A stretch of DNA of 64,000 bases from Bidens hawaiensis (taxonomy: Eukaryota; Streptophyta; Magnoliopsida; Asterales; Asteraceae), in NCBI GenBank assembly GCA_021521415.1, contig JAIQDT010001953.1, forward strand, positions 1 to 64,000, written 5' to 3'. Shown here piece after piece: positions 10,940-21,719 of this stretch; position 1 is the first letter of the stretch; each line of letters starts with the position of its first letter. Both the position numbers and the translations under genes were made by a program. The notes below the pieces were generated by a model. The model had not been told where the DNA came from and made no database searches. It saw only the letters and a program-made list of their open reading frames with translations.

Positions 10940-13900
10940 CCCTCTGCTTTAATCGTGCAGGAACAATTGAACAGGGCTACAAACAATCTATGGGTTGTGG
11001 ATAGCGGCTGTTCCCGGCACATGACGGGTAACAAGAATTTGTTACACGAATGGAAACCTGTTCAAGGAGGAAGAGTGAGTTTCGCTGGAGAGAGCGGTGG
11101 AAGGATCACTGGAATAGGGACGGTGACAAATGGAAAAATGACTTTAGAGAAAGTGAATTTCGTTGAAGAACTGAAGCATAATCTACTGAGTGTATCGCAA
11201 ATCTGTGACAAAGATTACACTGTGCACTTTACGAAGAATGAAGCGATCGTGTTGTATCCTGGTTTCAAGATACCAAAGGATTGGATAGTTATGAAGGCTC
11301 CAAGAGAAAAGAATACGTATATTATGGACATGAGGTTGACTGAGATGGCCACAGAAGAATCGTGTCTTCTGTCGAAAGCAACTGAATCAGAGTCCGAATT
11401 ATGGCATAGAAGAATGGGGCATATTCATCTTCGGAAAATGAACTACATTGTCAAGAATAGGCTTGTGCTGGGTGTTCCCTTGAAGAATTTCAACTTTGAA
11501 GACCAATGCTTATCGTGCAAAAAGGAAAGCAACACAAGAAATCCCATCACACCAAGAAGGTTAATTCAATAGTTAGTACCCTAGACCTACTTCACATGGA
11601 TCTCTTCGTCCCGTGAATGTAAAAAGCCTAGGAGGAACATCTTACTGCTTGGTGATCACTGATGATTTCTCTTGATACTCTTGGGTATATTTCCTGAAGT
11701 CAAAGGATGAAACGGTTCAGATGGTAATAAATTTGATTACCAAAGTTGAGAATATTATGGGGAAAAGAGTTAAATACATCAGGAGTGACAATGGGACTGA
11801 GTTCAAGAACTATCAGATGGAGCTCTTCTGCTTACAGAAAGGGATAGAACACCAGTACAGCGCACCGTATACTCCGCAACAAAATGGAGTGGCTGAGAGG
11901 AAGAACAGAACGTTAATTGAAGGAGCCAGAACCATGCTGGCTGATTCGAAACTTCCTGTGGTGTTCTGCGCTGAAGCTGTTGCAACAGCCTGTTATATCC
12001 TTAATAAAGTTTTAACTGTTAAAAGATTGAATAAAACATGTTATGAACTTATGCATGGGAGAAAGCCCAACTTGAGTGGTCTTGAACCATTCGGGTCCCC
12101 ATGTTCGATTTTAAAGACAAATTCTAAATTTGGTGAAATAGCCGACGAAGGGATTTTAGTAGGATATGTTGTTGGGACTCCCAACAGACGAGTCTTTAAT
12201 ACATCGACCAGCAAGGTTGAGGTGGTGTGTAACACTGATATCACAAGTTACAAATCACAAAAACCAAGCACGGGACCCGCTGGGGTTTTCGACTATGATA
12301 GGCTTTTTAAATCTTTTAAAATGCCTTACTTGGATTGTGCAGAAGTTGATGAGAGAATTGCTACGAAGATGATTTATGATGAGGAAGACAATTATGTGCA
12401 ACGACCGAAGTATGATGAATGTCAGCCTTCCTCGTCAAATGCTGTCGATACCCCTGCTGCCTCTACAGAAGAGGAATTCTTCAATCCTTTTCACTCTCAA
12501 CAACAATCACCCATTGATGAGCTATCTTCGAACCTGGAAGACAATCTGCAAGTCAGTGCGGTTCCGACTACGAGAGTTCACAAAAATCACCCATTGGAAA
12601 ACGTGATAGGTGATCTGTCCAACGGTGTACAAACAAGACAAAGCTTGAATGAGCACACCTGTGTTTACACAAGCATTAAAGATACTGGAATCATAAACGA
12701 ATGCTTGTACACCTGCTTCATCAGCCAGATTGAACCAAAGAACTATCAAATGGCTCTCAAGGACAGCTCGTGGGTCGAAGCCATGCAAGAAGAGTTAGCC
12801 CAGTTCAAGAAGATGGAGGTATGGAACTTGGTTGCAAAACCGAAGAATGTGCATGCGATTGGCACCAAATGGGTTTTCAAATGCAAGAGAGATGAGAAAG
12901 GGGTTATTATCGGGAACAAGGCGAGGCTGGTTGTAAAAGGTTTTAATCAGCAAGAGGGGATCGATTACAATGAGGTGTTTGTTCATGTGGCAAGATTGGA
13001 AGCCATTCGATTGTTTTTGGCATTTGCTGCACACAAGGATATGAAGGTGTTTCAGTTAGACGTGAAGAGTGCGTTCCTTAACGGTAAAGTCGATGAGGTT
13101 GTGTACGTTGAGCAACCTCCGGGTTTTCCTGACCCAGACTTTCTCGATCACGTATACAAGCTAAGTAAAGCACTGTATGGGCTACATCAGGCCCCTCGTG
13201 CCTGGTACTCAACACTATCCGACTACTTGCTTGAGAATGAGTTTGAAAGGGGAAAGATTGATAGCACACTGTTTTTTAAGAGAAAAGGAAGCGACTTTCT
13301 TCTGGTGCAAGTCTACGTTGACGACATCATCTTTGCTGCATCAAAAGTCGCCATGTGTCAGGAGTTTGAGGCCGTCATGAAAAAGAGGTTTGAAATGAGT
13401 GCTATGGGTGAACTAACTTTCTTTTTAGGACTGCAGGTTGATCAGACGAAAGATGGGATGTTCATTCATCAGACTAAGTATGTCCATGATGTTCTCAAAC
13501 GCTTCAAGATGGAGGACAGCACTCCATTTGATACTCCAGTCTGCGTCAACCATAAATTGGGTGCTGATTCAGACAACGATGCAGACGTGGACCCAACCCA
13601 ATATCGGGCAATAATAGGTTCTTTAATGTACTTAACTACTTCTAGACCTGATATTACGTTTGCAGTTTGTCTTTGTGCACGCTTTCAGGAAAACCCAAAG
13701 GAATCTCACTTAAAGGGTGCGAAGAGGATATTGCGCTATCTCAAAGGCAAACCTAAGCTGGGGTTGTGGTACACGAAAGGAGGAGACTTGGAGTTGGTCG
13801 CCTACACAGATTCTGATTATGGAGGATGCAATCAGAGTCGGAAGTCAACAACAGGTGGATGTCAGTTTCTTGGAGGCAGATTAGTATCATGGCAGTGCAA

Positions 13901-14261
13901 GAAGCAGACCTCAGTCGCCTTTTCAACCTGTGAAGCAGAATATATGGCAGCGTCCAACTGCTGCTCCCAGGTTCTTTGGATTCAACAGCAATTGCGCGAT
14001 TATGGTCTGAATTTCACTCATACTCCTATTTGCATTGATAACACTGCTGCTATCTCAGTAACTAACAATCCCGTAAAGCCCAGTAAAACTAAACACATTG
14101 ACATCCGTCATCATTTTATACAGGATTGTGCTGAGAAGAAACTGATTGTGCTCGAAAAGGTTGATACGTTAGATAATTTCGCTGACTTGTTTGCTAACGC
14201 GTTTGACAAAAATCGTTTTCAAAACCTTGTTGAGCTGAATGGGATGATCAATCCTGAGTAA
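10940..14261 (+). pseudogene. pol: Copia A pol (protease-integrase-RT-RNase H), frameshifted
   Basis: Follows gag in the same frame after one TAA stop. Protease motif DSGCSRHMTG, the GAG-pre-integrase HRRMGHIH and the CxxC of the integrase zinc finger are readable to 11572. By comparison with Copia B, single-base losses near 11520 and 11607 shift the frame, and a TGA lies near 11674. The frame open from 11721 to 14261 holds the integrase core (SDNGTEFKN...QNGVAERKNRT), RT with FQLDVKSAFLNG and YVDD, and RNase H (AYTDSDYGG, CEAEYMAAS, DIRHHF). The RT text EVFVHVARLE differs from the usual EVFAPVARLE seen in Copia B, another sign of decay. Enzymatic domains are recognisable, but no full polyprotein can be made. 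Confidence 0.92.
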
Positions 14262-15788
14262 CCGTGTTTTTTATTTTGTTTTTAAAAAACAAAAAAAAAA
14301 AAAAAAAACGTCACTATCGCTTAGAATTATGTCGGTTGCCTCAGTTTGAAGGACATATCTTCGGATATGTTTGGTCCTCATTTCTACTTGTAGAATATAA
14401 GGATAGCCATTAACCAGATGACTGAAAGTGACCGGGGCGGTTTATGATGTGTCTTTATTCTTTCGCTGAAAATTAGTCGATCATACTTAGTTAGAAGGAC
14501 ACATACTTGTATGTGGTCGGTCCAGCTGATCCATTGGATCTTCAGGATAGCCGTTTACCTGAAAACTTCAATTTGATCGGGGCGATTGAAGTTAAAATTT
14601 TTTACGGGAGATGAAATTATTTTTCAAGTCTACTACTTCGTAAGAAGTTCCTTTACTATGTTTAACAGAAAATTGATCCAACCTTGGAAAGTGATAGATA
14701 TACTATTTCTGTGTGCTTAACTAGTGAAGTTATTAGGCCTAAACGACTTTAGAACAGTCATTGTATGTCATGGTAGCTTTTTATGGTGCGTAAAAGTAGA
14801 AGTGATACTAACTAAATCTACTCGATTTTACGTGGAAACTCCTTAAGAGTTGTGTATGTCTCCATATATATCTTTCCGTATGATAGGCAGAAAAGCGATT
14901 ACCCAGTCATACACGAGCCCGTGAGTGTTCTGATTCCCGTGAAGATAGCGTGTCAAGAAACTGCAGTGATCCAGATTCGGGACTTGCAGTTGTTTACTAC
15001 TCTGAAGTTTGTGTAAATACTTAAAAAAAAAAAAAAAAAAAATGTGTGTGTTATTGAGACATTCTAGAGTTCATAATGATAAGACTTCTCAATCAAGATG
15101 CAAGATAGCGAACGGGAAGAAGAGTCTGAAGATCGAAGAGTAATTACTATTTAATCAGACACTACGGGTCGAGATCAACTCGGGGTGACTTGGGGAAAGC
15201 CAAATACGCTTTGAGAAGAGATAGGAGACATCATAATCTCTGAGTTGTTGCCCACTTAAGTTTTGAGCTTAATTGAACCTAACCCGTATCACAGAAACGA
15301 TGAAAACCATTCTAAGTTATTTACCTACTTACAACCTGTTTCTTTATGTCATAATACAGCTGAACACGGATCTGTGTGACAGTCACGTAGTTAGTATGAT
15401 TCCTGTTCGGATCCTTTCTAAAACATGGTAGTCCGTATCGAGACTGAAATTTGATCCCGTGTACTTTGTTTAAAATTTTTCTACTTATGTAGTTGGATGA
15501 TTTTATACCTGGTTACTTGGTCTTGATCGTATCATTTAACGCTTTAAAGGATATTTTATAACTTAATTGCAAATTGTTCAAATTATAGGGGTTTGTTTTG
15601 AAAATTTTAATACCGGCGAAGTTGTGCCTTATTTCAAAAAGGAAATTAAAGGTCAAACTGTTCATTATTTCAAAAACAAGCGAACTTGTCTTCCTGTAAC
15701 CCAGCGAACTTAATCAGTAAACCCTAAGCGAACTTATCGTTCGAATCCGATCTGTGTTTTCATTCTCGATTCCAATCCGTGATTAAAG
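14262..15788 (+). other. Copia A pol-to-additional-ORF spacer
   Basis: No gene. Contains an oligo(A) tract at 14284-14308, two bulged hairpins (14350-14378 and 14494-14523) each followed by a GGATAGCC(A/G)TT element and a GGGGCG box, and a second oligo(A) tract at 15023-15042. The same parts in the same order occur on the minus strand in Copia B (33262-34016). Toward the right end the first GCGAAGTT word appears (about 15614), before the splice-donor match AAAG|GTGTGT with GT at 15789-15790. Confidence 0.7.
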
Positions 15789-16329
15789 GTGTGTAGGTTT
15801 GTAGTGTCGTATAATCACGTTCATTAAGGGTAATCAAAGGTCGTTTCGACCCGATTCACGACCACGTTTATTCGAAACCTAAACACCCGGTTTTCCAACT
15901 TACTTTCACGTCGTAGTAATCAACTAAATCGTCTAGATCTTCATAATATCATGTGTTTATCACCGAACATTCTCCAGTTTGTCCAAATCACGTCGTTTGA
16001 ACAGTCTAATCTGTCGCCGTTTCATATTCGGCGAAGTTACAGTTTAGGCGAAGTTATCCGTAACTTCGCCTGAGGTTTAACTTCGCCTGATAATTAATTA
16101 AGTTACAGTATATGAGGCGATGTTATGGTTAGGCGAAGTTATCATTAACTTCGCCTGGCCCTTTTACTTAACTGTTATCCGGCGAAGTTCAAGTTGAGGC
16201 GAAGTTGTTCCCAACTTCGCCCCACCTTTAACTTCGCATACACAGAATAAATCACAACTTCGCTCATGGTAACAGGCGAACTTGTGATTTGCCTTGACGT
16301 TTATCTAACTTAGTCTGTTTGATGCAGAT
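15789..16329 (+). promoter_or_regulatory. Copia A: predicted 5'-UTR intron with octamer array
   Basis: Donor match GTGTGT at 15789 and acceptor GATGCAG (AG at 16326-16327) bracket about 540 bp ending two bases before the additional-ORF ATG. Between 16028 and 16275 lie five GCGAAGTT and six AACTTCGC octamers, many paired head to head around 4-8 nt. A clear TATA box upstream, present in Copia B and C, is not visible here. Confidence 0.5.
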
Positions 16330-19227
16330 ATGGCTGCTGTAGCTGGAGCAGGCGGAGCAGGCGGTGATGATGGAGGAGACAACCAAAGACAGTTCTTCCC
16401 GGGTCACAACATGTACATAACATTACACCCGGACGCGAGTGGTGTTGATGATTTCCGCGAAATCATCACATTCTTACTCCGCTCGCGTATATTCCACGCG
16501 ATTACCACAACTCTGTCGATATCCTTGCCAAACATTGAGGATTTTTGGCAGACCGTGGAATATGACTGTCGAGTCGAGCCCCCGGTCATGTGAGCAACAG
16601 TCAACAATCACATTGTTCAGTTCTCATCTGAACAGATCCGGGCGGCTTTACGGTTTGGAGATGAGACGAGGGACGATCCGACAGATTTTGTAGCTCCTTT
16701 CCGAGATGGAGCGTTTCTGAGGATGGGATACTCTGGTCCCTTGGGGGATACTCAGAGACGTAAAGGGTTTTTGCTCGACCAGTGGCGCTTTCTCATGCAT
16801 GTGATGATAGTGTGCATGTCAGGGAGAAAGGCGGGTACTGATGGGATGGGCGCGACCATGCAGTCGGCGATGACTGCTCTGACTTATAATAAGCGTTACA
16901 GCTTTAGTCAGATGGTCTTCTATGAGATAGATCGACAGAGAAGAGCGGTGGCGCGTGAGAGATTTATTATGTATCCAAGATTCATTCAGATGATCTTGAA
17001 TCATGTTGCTCCAACGCTACCTCAGCGCCGCCCAATTAGATACGTGGAAAGTGTGAGCAAACGGATCTTCGCCCAATGCAGATCTTCAAGTGCGAGGAGT
17101 AAACCTGAGCTCCGTCCTCGACATACTCCACTATTTGGGTACTTAATCAACCCGGAGTATGTGCCAGCTCGTGGGGACGAGTTTCGGGACCCGGCACCAC
17201 AACAGGCAGGAGCACCTCAAGCTATACCTGCTGCTCCTGTTGTGTCACCGGAGGAGAATGTTGACCTTGATGCAGAGTTTGGCGGTCAAGGCTTCTTTGA
17301 TATGGAGAGGGTGGATCCAGAGGAAAATGTACAAGTCTCGATTGCACAGGTTTTGACTGTGAATATTACTAGGGCAGCTACAACGGTAGCTGATTCTGAT
17401 TCTGATGATGAGTTGGCTGAAGCGAGACGAATTTTGGTAACTCAAGAACGAACTCATGGGAAAAGAAAGAGAACTGATGATGACAGCGAGTCAGATTATG
17501 AGGAAGAAGTACAACAGTTGATTCGTAGATCAAGAAGTGAACGGGCAGGTGCAGGTTCGGGAGCTGGTGAGAGCTCAAGGGTGGTACGTTTCACTCCACC
17601 AGCACTGTCCGGTATGACAATGGTCCCTTCATCGTTGCAAGTTACAAGGCCAAGCGCCACAGATGTTCCCGTGGTGGCTACCTCATATGCATTCGGCCTC
17701 CCACCCACTACATTCCAACTACCGACTCCGGAGATTGTATCGTTGCCACCTCCAACTCTTACTCCAACGGAGGTCGTGGCACGATTTATTGAGTCGACGG
17801 TTGTAGCGACTGCAGGATTGTCAGTTACGTTGCCACCTGCGGTAACGTTTACGCCTACTTCTGAGGTCCCGGTTACATTGGAAATCCCTCCTCAGTACAC
17901 TCAAGATATATCACATCTGAGGTTTGATTTCGATGCAACCCTATCAGACTCTGAACGAATAGCAGCACTTGAACGGGTCGTGGCAGAACAATCAAGGGTG
18001 AATCTTATCCAGACCCATGCTATTCAACGCCTCGTTGCAGAGAATCAGATACAGTCGTCCCTGCTGATAGAACATGGCAAAATCATTGATGCTTTGAAGG
18101 AGTTCTTGGCATCTTAGGGGGAGACGAGCTGTAAAGGCGATGAGTTGAGGACTAAGAAGAGAAATGATAGGGACGATGATCCCAATGCATCGAAAGGTGC
18201 AGGTGGAGAGTTGCCAAGAACTGAACAAGCTCTTGGGACTTCCATAACTCAGGGGGAGTCAACAAGTGTAGCTGGCGGTACAGGTGATGATGTGGTGGTA
18301 GTAGATGTTGAGGAGATGGATGATGAGTTTATAGGTGATGATGATGTATTACCAGTTGAAGAGATAGAGAAGATTGGTGAAGAGATTGTTATTGATAATG
18401 AGATAGAAGAGGGAGAGATTGTAGAGGAGAATGTGGAGAATGAGATTCCGGAAGTCGATAAGGCAGATATGAGTCAAGAGATTGGAAATGATGAGACAGA
18501 ATGGGAAGAGCAGCCTTGATGGAAAGAAGGATATGCTCAGTGGTTCGTAAAAACGAAGAAACCGGCGGTCCCTACTATGTTTAAGAAGAGTTACAACATT
18601 AAAGGTTATGCTGAAGCGAGAAAGGGGATTATATGCTGGATATATGATGAGCAGTTGTGGCTCTTTGTGAATAAGAGGTATGATGGTGTTCAGTACTTCA
18701 AGAGGATGTTGAGATCGTTGAATACATTGCTAGAATGTGAAGTGAAAGACTTAGCCAGATTGGGGTTAATAAACAGAAGTGATGATAACATGGCTAGAGT
18801 CATTGGGAAGATTGTTTGGAAGGAAAGTATAAAAAAGAAGAAGTTCGAGCTGTTAAAACCACAAAAGGGAAAACTCATTGAAGACAAAGATAGAGGGATG
18901 AGAGCAGATGGCAAGCCTTGGATGATTATGAAGTATAAGCCGATCCGGTGTTTAAAAGAAGTGTCGATGAAACAGATGCCCAAGGATGTGCTCAAAGACC
19001 TGAATTGGTGGTATGTAGATTGTGAAACAGCTGAAGCAGTAATGGAAGATGAAGATGAACAAGAGCTGCTGAGAGTATATGATCCGATGCATCTAGTGAA
19101 CTTGTCTCAAGCTGATCTGCAGGTGCTGAATGAGAAAAAGATATTTTATATTCCTGCTTGGAAAGACGAAGCGAAGAAATATCAAAGAGTCGTATCAGTT
19201 TGTGTACGTGAGGGAGTTCATGCTTAA
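16330..19227 (+). pseudogene. Copia A additional ORF (three in-frame stops)
   Basis: One reading frame of about 965 codons, broken by TGA at 16591, TAG at 18115 and TGA at 18517. Layout: an N-terminal globular domain of about 290 residues (FREIITFLL, FLLDQWRFLMH, MYPRFIQMILNH), which I recall from the ORF downstream of pol in daisy-family copia elements; a disordered acidic and Ser/Pro-rich middle with a KRKR basic patch; a heptad-like coiled coil ending near 18114; an acidic Glu/Asp run; and a C-terminal domain of about 220 residues (18577-19227) with YDPMHLVNLSQADL. I see no signal peptide, no membrane segment and no catalytic motif, so the label envelope-like given to such ORFs is not supported here. 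Function unknown. Confidence 0.8.
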
Positions 19228-19294
19228 AGATGAAGATACAAGATTGTTGAAGATTACAAGACACGTGCTTGAAGATAAAGATATGAAGCTACTG

Positions 19295-19307
19295 CCAAGG
19301 GGGAGTC
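19295..19307 (+). promoter_or_regulatory. Copia A polypurine tract
   Basis: CCAAGGGGGAGTC directly abuts the 3' LTR start at 19308, the position used for plus-strand priming. Similar AGGGGGAG strings occur upstream at 18117 and 18251 inside the additional ORF. Confidence 0.88.
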
Positions 19308-19718
19308 TGTTGGTACATGATGTCAGTAGTTCAGTATATAGTGTCTGTAATCGAGTCATTTGGATTAGTATTTTGTATTAAGCGAAGTTAGCTAACAAGT
19401 TCGCTGATATAGGCGAACTTGTTAGATAAGCGAAGTTAGTGACAACTTCGCCTGAACATGCCAGGCGAAGTTGTCGTGTTTATAAGTCTGGTTACGGCTG
19501 AGTTGATCAGTTAATCAGTTATCGAGTTGTAACGAGTTGTCCAGTGTTTGTGATTGATATCACGTGTTTCCGGTTGCAATACAACGTGTCTTTATTTATT
19601 GTAACGTGTGTTTAATCGTGTTAACTCGTATCGTCTTCTACGCTCATAACGTCTTACGTAGGGATTCCGCACCTACGTAGAACGAGATATTCCGTGTAGA
19701 TCCGGCTGGGAACCTACA
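19308..19718 (+). repeat. Copia A 3' LTR
   Basis: 411 bp, nearly identical to 7870-8281 (four transitions, one single-base indel). It carries the same palindrome at 19441-19475. It is followed by the target duplication TTAAT at 19719-19723. Confidence 0.95.
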
Positions 19719-19723
19719 TTAAT

Positions 19724-21714
19724 TCCCTTATTTTTACACATATTCCATACACCACCAAAACACACTCTTAAGCTCTCTCTCTCTAGTCTCTCTCTAGCCG
19801 AACATAGAAGAAGAACCGATCCCGATCCAAGGTATGATAGTATGATATTATATGAGCTTAAACCCGTTGTATATAATCACAAAACGGCGAGCCGACACCG
19901 TTAAACCTTTTAAGTCACGAGATCCGGGTGGAATCGGGTATAAACCGAACCTATGATGAGCTTAGGGGTCACCCTAGCTCAGATCTGGATCGAACGGGAC
20001 GAAAAACGGTGAAAAACGAGTTAAAACTCGTTTTTCCGACGAATCCGCGGTTTTCCGGCGGCGGCGCCGGAAAAGTTAATACGAGGTTAAGAAGAATGTC
20101 AGGGAATGTTCTGACATTCCCTGACCTAACCCTAGTTCGCTAAGGGTAATTAGCGAATTAGAGGTAATTCGCTAAGCTGATTCGTCTGTGGGAATGTAAC
20201 GAATTAGCTTCAGTTCGTTAGGCGAAAAGATAGCGAATTACCCTTGATTCGCTATAGTTAAAAGATAACGAATTAGCCCCAATTCGTTATAGTCATTCGT
20301 TAAAGGAGATAACGAATTAGAAGGTCCGGTTCGCTACTTGGACTAGTTCGCTATATGGACTGATTCGTTAGAGGCTCCAGTTCATTACCATGACCAGTTC
20401 GTTAAGAGAAATGTAATGAATTAGAAGTTTATCAGAATGACAGAATGGTCCCTGGACTTAGAAAAGAATGATTTAATTACAAATAAGCCCTTGGACTTTA
20501 AGTAGAAAATTATTTAATGGTTCAAAATCCTAATGGAAAATGTGTTAAGACAGTTAATGAAAATAAAATTTTTCCCAGCCGACCTGGCAGCTTAACCCCA
20601 GCCAGGGGCTCTGCCCCTTGGACCCCGCTAGGGGCTGCCGCCCCTAGAACCCCGCTGCCAGGGGCGCTGCCCCTAACCCCCGTTCATTGAGGGTAATAAT
20701 TAAAGTAGAAAGATGATATTTGTAGTGATAGTTTATTGATACGTATAATTATTATACAGTTAGTCATGCACAGCTCAATAAGGGAATAACCGTAAACGTT
20801 GAACGCAACCGCATTGAGGTGAGTTTCTAGCCCTACTTCCTTGTTATGTTTTCGGGGCTGTGTGCATACTCGATGTGATAGTCAATACACTTACCTTAGG
20901 TGGTAAGTGTATGCCTTGTATGATTTATGTATGACGATTGCTTGACGATGGGTGAACGATCTTCGGATATTGCATGTGTCGTCAAGTGTTACTCAAAGGT
21001 ATGATTGATATATATGATGTATGAATGACGTACGTATGAATATGTATGATGTATGAACAATATATGTATGAAATGTTGATGGTACGTGAACGCTCTTCGG
21101 AGATTGCGAGTATCGTCAAGAAAGTATGTAAATGACAGGTATGTTATAGTAGTGCGAATATAGGGAACCGACCCTAATAATGTCGGTGAATGAGGAGAAC
21201 CGACCCTAATAATATCGGCGAACGTAGGGAACCGACCTTAATAATATCGGCGAAGGTTATAGGGCGGAATGCTCTTTAAAACGTATACGTATGAATGAAA
21301 GTATGTAAGTACGAAGGAAAGAATGAAAGTACGTATGTAAGTAAGTGTGTAAGAAGATATGAAGGTATGTACCTCCGGGTGCATATGCTAGTATGTGAAT
21401 GTATTGTATGTTGTATGATTAACTAGAGCTCACTCAGCGTAGCTGACTTTTAGTATGCACGCAGGCTAATCGACTGAGGCAGTTGGCATGAGGAAGACAC
21501 ATGGCAGGATCCGAAGAGGCTGGCATCGGGAGATTGTCGTGATGTTTGAAATGCTATGTTTTATGTTATGTTTTTGAAAGACACGTTATGGATGTTGAAA
21601 TGAATGGTTGACTTTTATATTATTCCGCGAAAGTTTTTATTAACTCTGATATTTAGAACCGCGTTTATGAGTAAATCCAACGTTAAAATGAGGCACCGGT
21701 AACGGGGCCTTACA
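19724..21714 (+). repeat. Solo G1 LTR (copy iii), downstream part
   Basis: Continuation of the LTR interrupted by Copia A. A CT-rich leader (about 19770-19795) fits the transcription start region below the TATA box at 7845. Then come a word array of TAACGAATTA/TAATTCGTTA and GCGAATTA between about 20130 and 20420, the triple GC hairpin at 20602-20682, two ATCTTCGG motifs (20958 and 21092), three 33-bp repeats at 21163-21256, the TCAGCGTAGCTGA box at 21434-21446 and the end GGGGCCTTACA at 21714. No gene; open frames here are short and unremarkable. Confidence 0.7.
21163..21256 (+). repeat. 33-bp tandem repeat, three copies
   Basis: The GGAACCGACCCTAATAAT core begins at 21164, near 21195 and at 21228, followed by (G/A)TCGG(C/T)GAA. 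It sits in the same LTR slot as the 47-bp repeat of copy ii and the 23-bp repeat of copy iv but has unrelated sequence. Confidence 0.8.
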
Positions 21715-21719
21715 AGAAT

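Larger units (their letters stand above)
7870..19718 (+). mobile_element. Copia A, Ty1/copia retrotransposon with additional ORF
   Basis: An 11,849-bp element flanked by TTAAT at 7865-7869 and 19719-19723. Order is LTR, primer site, gag, pol (protease, integrase, RT, RNase H), spacer, additional ORF, polypurine tract, LTR. Integrase before RT makes it Ty1/copia. An ORF of nearly 1,000 codons after pol, repeated polypurine-like motifs and LTR palindromes suggest the Sirevirus lineage, although its 0.4-kb LTRs are short for that group. The LTRs differ by four transitions and one indel in about 411 bp. At a commonly used plant rate of 1.3e-8 per site per year that is roughly 0.4 million years. 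gag, pol and the additional ORF are all broken, so it is non-autonomous. Confidence 0.93.

Noticed and set aside
16028..16275. CRISPR-like array
   Set aside because: The repeated word is only 8 bp, occurs in both orientations with irregular spacing, and lies in a plant retrotransposon.
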